The position numbers and the translations under genes were made by a program. From positions 1 to 16,301 of the forward strand of contig ONMG01000223.1 of the NCBI GenBank assembly GCA_900318855.1: a stretch of 16,301 bases of DNA. The letters run 5' to 3'. Shown here in pieces: positions 14,318-16,301 of this stretch. Under the pieces are notes generated by a model. The model was not told where the DNA came from. It saw only the letters and a list, made by a program, of their open reading frames with translations, and did no database searches. Position 1 is the first letter of the stretch; the number at the start of each line of letters is the position of its first letter. This stretch comes from an uncultured Prevotella sp. (GTDB lineage Bacteria > Bacteroidota > Bacteroidia > Bacteroidales > Bacteroidaceae).

Positions 14318-15340
14318 ATGAAGAAATTGTGTTTTCTTGTGATTGGGCTAGTAGCCATCACATCATGTTCTAACAATGATTTTGTTGCTGGAGAACAAGA
14401 TCCGATAGTTCAAACAGTGACAACCCATTTGGACAATACTCCAAAGAACCTATTCGAAATACAGCAGGGAATTGACAGCATTCGTTACCAGCATGCTAAT
14501 CAAGTTGGACAGCAAAAAAATATCGGTAAGTGGCTTAAAAAACTTTGGAAGCATATTAAACAAGTTGCCTTGGCAGATGCCGTAGGAGCAATTAAAGGTG
14601 CTTTTGGAGGTAATCTCGGTACTATTGTCTCAAAAGCAGCGGAAAATTCTGTGGTCAGTGTAGTTACTATTTTGTTTACTGATGACAAATCTCCTAATGA
14701 TGGTAATGGCACACCTCAGGAGGGTACGACTCCATCAAAAGTGAGATGTAAAACATCGATTTCTACTGATAGTTGCTATTTAAAAAAACATCCTACTGAC
14801 AGTGTTGTATTAATCCCAGGTAATAGTAAAGAAGATAGTGTCGGTTACTATCATAATGCTGTTATTGCTCAAGTTATTCATAATCACGGAGATGAAAATG
14901 TTTACTTTGGTAGTGGTGAGATGTCTATACCGATGATCCAAGAGATTTGCACAGCAACTGAACAAGTTATGAATCTGGAACCAGGAACTTTGTGTAAAGA
15001 TTCGGCTATGATAGCTGCTGATTTACTGGATCTTGAAGAGAATGCGGAATCTGATACTCTTCGAACATTTGATGAACTTTGTGCATATTATAAGCAAAAA
15101 GAACCTGCTGTTGCTGATCTTTTGTGTGTTATTGCCAAGTATGTCGATGATATTGATGACATCAATGACTATCCTGCGTTCAAGACATATAGCGAAAATG
15201 TAGTCAATCTTATTGATTCAGCTCAAATAGACGATGATACAAAGTCTTTGTTGAAAGAAGCTATATCTGTAGCTTATGCAAGTGCAAAACTATGGAACGA
15301 AAATAAGTTAGGCGATGATGATGAAACTAATGATCAATAA
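14318..15340 (+). CDS. Lipoprotein of unknown function with cationic helix and glycine-rich hydrophobic stretch
   Basis: The start at 14318 gives a clear lipoprotein signal, MKKLCFLVIG...ITSC, with C17 lipidated; an upstream in-frame ATG at 14240 would bury that signal and is rejected. The 340-aa product then has a linker and a basic amphipathic segment, GKWLKKLWKHIKQV (70-83). A small-residue-rich hydrophobic stretch (86-120: ADAVGAIKGAFGG..., ending VVTILF) follows, and then a Thr/Gly/Pro/Asn linker. The last 200 residues are acidic and mostly helical, with seven cysteines from C144 to C270 and a D/E-rich tail. Residues 70-120 look like a membrane-inserting peptide of the bacteriocin kind, but that is an impression from composition only. 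Codon use is much AT-richer than in the operons to the left, suggesting transfer. The beta-barrel gene follows after seven bases. Confidence 0.75.
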   Translation: MKKLCFLVIGLVAITSCSNNDFVAGEQDPIVQTVTTHLDNTPKNLFEIQQGIDSIRYQHANQVGQQKNIGKWLKKLWKHIKQVALADAVGAIKGAFGGNLGTIVSKAAENSVVSVVTILFTDDKSPNDGNGTPQEGTTPSKVRCKTSISTDSCYLKKHPTDSVVLIPGNSKEDSVGYYHNAVIAQVIHNHGDENVYFGSGEMSIPMIQEICTATEQVMNLEPGTLCKDSAMIAADLLDLEENAESDTLRTFDELCAYYKQKEPAVADLLCVIAKYVDDIDDINDYPAFKTYSENVVNLIDSAQIDDDTKSLLKEAISVAYASAKLWNENKLGDDDETNDQ

Positions 15341-15347
15341 GTTAATT

Positions 15348-15911
15348 ATGAAAAGAATAGTATTTACTTTGTTGCTCCTTGCCGCATTGCTTCCGCTATC
15401 GGCAAGCGAGAAGAATGACTCTACTCATAGCGACAGGTTAGACGGCCGTGCAAACTGTTATGATGAGTTCCGGTCAATGATTAATCTTCGTCAGCATGGT
15501 GTTACTCTTTACGAGGACGCAGCCCTCTTGGGCTTCCGGGCCACTCGCGATCTGTCTGTGTTGGCTGAGGTGAGTTCCGCCATTGCATGGTATAATATAG
15601 ACGGTACGAGCGAGCATAAGAATGCATCTTTCGCTCTTGGAGGCGGACTCGGTTACACACTCTTTGGCAGGAAAGGTAATCCCCGCTCTTATTTTGGATG
15701 CCCAGCTCTCGACCTAAGAGTACTTGCCAGAACTACAGTAGGCAATCCCGACTTAAAGTTCTTTCAGTATGGTACGGAACTTCTTTGGTCTCACTATTAT
15801 AATCGTGATTATAGCCTAAGTGCTGCTATAGGCTTCAACCATACCAACTATAGGAGTTTGGGGCTGCCAAATGGGAATACCCTCTATTTCACTTTAGGCA
15901 TCTCTATCTGA
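15348..15911 (+). CDS. Predicted small outer-membrane beta-barrel protein
   Basis: The start at 15348 (MKRIVFTLLLLAALLPLSA) gives a clean signal peptide with cleavage after about residue 19; an in-frame ATG at 15315 inside the preceding gene would spoil it. The mature part of about 168 aa has alternating strands separated by turns, for example FALGGGLGYTLFG, LDLRVLARTTV, FQYGTELLWSHYYN and YSLSAAIGFNHTNYRS. It ends YFTLGISI, a typical barrel-closing strand. About eight strands are likely. It begins seven bases after the lipoprotein, so the two are probably made together and may act together at the outer membrane. I cannot name a family. Base composition is intermediate between the lipoprotein gene and the rest of the window. 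Confidence 0.72.
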   Translation: MKRIVFTLLLLAALLPLSASEKNDSTHSDRLDGRANCYDEFRSMINLRQHGVTLYEDAALLGFRATRDLSVLAEVSSAIAWYNIDGTSEHKNASFALGGGLGYTLFGRKGNPRSYFGCPALDLRVLARTTVGNPDLKFFQYGTELLWSHYYNRDYSLSAAIGFNHTNYRSLGLPNGNTLYFTLGISI

Positions 15912-15935
15912 AAGCCCTTCTTGTCGCTTGATGTA

Positions 15936-15977
15936 TTTCCCTTCCGGTTGCAGATAAATGCTCAATCGGAAGGGAAA
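15936..15977. terminator. Hairpin ending the accessory cassette
   Basis: TTTCCCTTCCGGTTG (15936-15950) pairs with CAATCGGAAGGGAAA (15963-15977): 15 pairs with a single G.T wobble, 12-base loop. It begins 25 bases after the barrel gene's stop. No T-run follows on the plus strand; the A-rich/T-rich stem ends would help termination on either strand. Confidence 0.75.
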
Positions 15978-16100
15978 GTCTTATGGGACTTAGTATAGCG
16001 ACCAGGCTCTCTTAATATCCTCTTGATTACCTCTTCGGGCACAGTCTGTGATGGAGTGGGCATTAAATGAGCGGGCTTTATATTAAATTCTGTAAATTCG
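15978..16100. other. Spacer before the tRNA promoter
   Basis: No gene is evident. Minus-strand codons here spell a short stretch containing EVIKRILREPGRYTK, which resembles a stretch at 13920-13960 left of the cassette (see findings). The frame continues through the tRNA promoter and the terminator stem, so it is unlikely to be an expressed gene. Confidence 0.4.
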
Positions 16101-16131
16101 TTTGCAGTCCTAATAATAAGTACTATCTTTG
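16101..16131 (+). promoter_or_regulatory. Promoter of tRNA-Leu
   Basis: TTTG (16101-16104) and TATCTTTG (16124-16131) are spaced by exactly 19 bases, a full match to the Bacteroidetes -33/-7 consensus. The start is expected near 16135, about 80 bases before the mature tRNA. Confidence 0.85.
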
Positions 16132-16215
16132 CAAAGAATAAGACGCAGAGACGTCGTTTCGGCTCCCCGTTTGCATAAAGGCGGAGAGGGCGCTGAAGTA
16201 CTGTTTTAGGCACCT

Positions 16216-16301
16216 GCCGCAATGGTGGAATTGGTAGACACGAGGGACTTAAAATCCCTTGGCCAGTAATGGCTGTGCGGGTTCGAGTCCCGCTCGCGGC
16301 A
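16216..16301 (+). tRNA. tRNA-Leu, anticodon UAA
   Basis: The 86-base sequence folds as a class II tRNA: acceptor arm GCCGCAA/TCGCGGC, D arm with GGTAGA, anticodon stem AGGGA/TCCCT around loop CTTAAAA (anticodon TAA, reading UUA), a long variable arm with GCCA/TGGC, T arm GCGGG-TTCGAGT-CCCGC, and discriminator A. The long variable arm and the anticodon agree on leucine. The sixth acceptor pair is A.C rather than a Watson-Crick pair. The gene ends at the last base of the window, so whether CCA is encoded cannot be seen. Confidence 0.96.

Noticed and set aside
15962..16222. Minus-strand frame of 86 residues between the barrel gene and the tRNA
   Set aside because: It runs through the tRNA promoter and the terminator stem and begins inside the tRNA gene, so expression as a protein is unlikely; only its EVIK-containing part is noted as a possible relic.

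Overview
The window looks like chromosomal DNA of a member of the Bacteroidales, most likely Prevotellaceae. Several start regions carry the Bacteroidetes promoter pattern: a -7 box TAnnTTTG, in four cases with a TTTG- or TTGG-like -33 box exactly 19 nt upstream. Shine-Dalgarno sites are weak, and genes are packed with ATGA overlaps. The gene content (TonB receptor/PnuC-type transporter/thiamine pyrophosphokinase operon, DUF4886-like hydrolase, PAP2 phosphatase) also fits this group. Most of the window is GC-rich. The segment at about 13.9-15.4 kb is clearly AT-richer.

Layout. (1) 291-4162, minus strand: a thiamine uptake operon. A promoter and a TPP riboswitch lead into a TonB-dependent receptor, a PnuC/PnuT inner-membrane transporter and thiamine pyrophosphokinase, so outer-membrane capture, inner-membrane import and conversion to the cofactor are encoded together under cofactor control. 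(2) 4267-5274, minus: ribD (riboflavin synthesis). It is divergent by 22 bp from (3) 5297-7304, plus: prmC-recX-comF, joined by ATGA overlaps. The prmC promoter leaves almost no leader. (4) 7447-10404, plus: pyrE, a SRPBCC-fold protein, argH and a lipoprotein with a four-cysteine site, apparently one operon. It ends at a long perfect hairpin shared with the convergent unit (5) 10477-12927, minus: a secreted class A-type acid phosphatase fused to an unrecognised C-terminal domain, then a secreted SGNH/DUF4886 hydrolase. The phosphatase frame is cut by one in-frame TAG between its catalytic motifs; everything else in the frame is intact.

(6) 12973-14144: about 1.2 kb with no convincing gene but many inverted repeats, including five consecutive small hairpins at 13687-13824. 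(7) 14145-15911, plus: an AT-rich accessory cassette with a possible 38-aa small ORF, a 340-aa lipoprotein of unknown function with a cationic, tryptophan-containing helix followed by a glycine-rich hydrophobic stretch, and a 187-aa predicted outer-membrane beta-barrel. A strong hairpin ends it. (8) 16101-16301: a well-formed promoter and tRNA-Leu(UAA), whose discriminator base is the last base of the window.

The best candidates for something undescribed are the lipoprotein/barrel pair at 14.3-15.9 kb, the amber-interrupted phosphatase fusion, and the hairpin cluster beside the accessory cassette.
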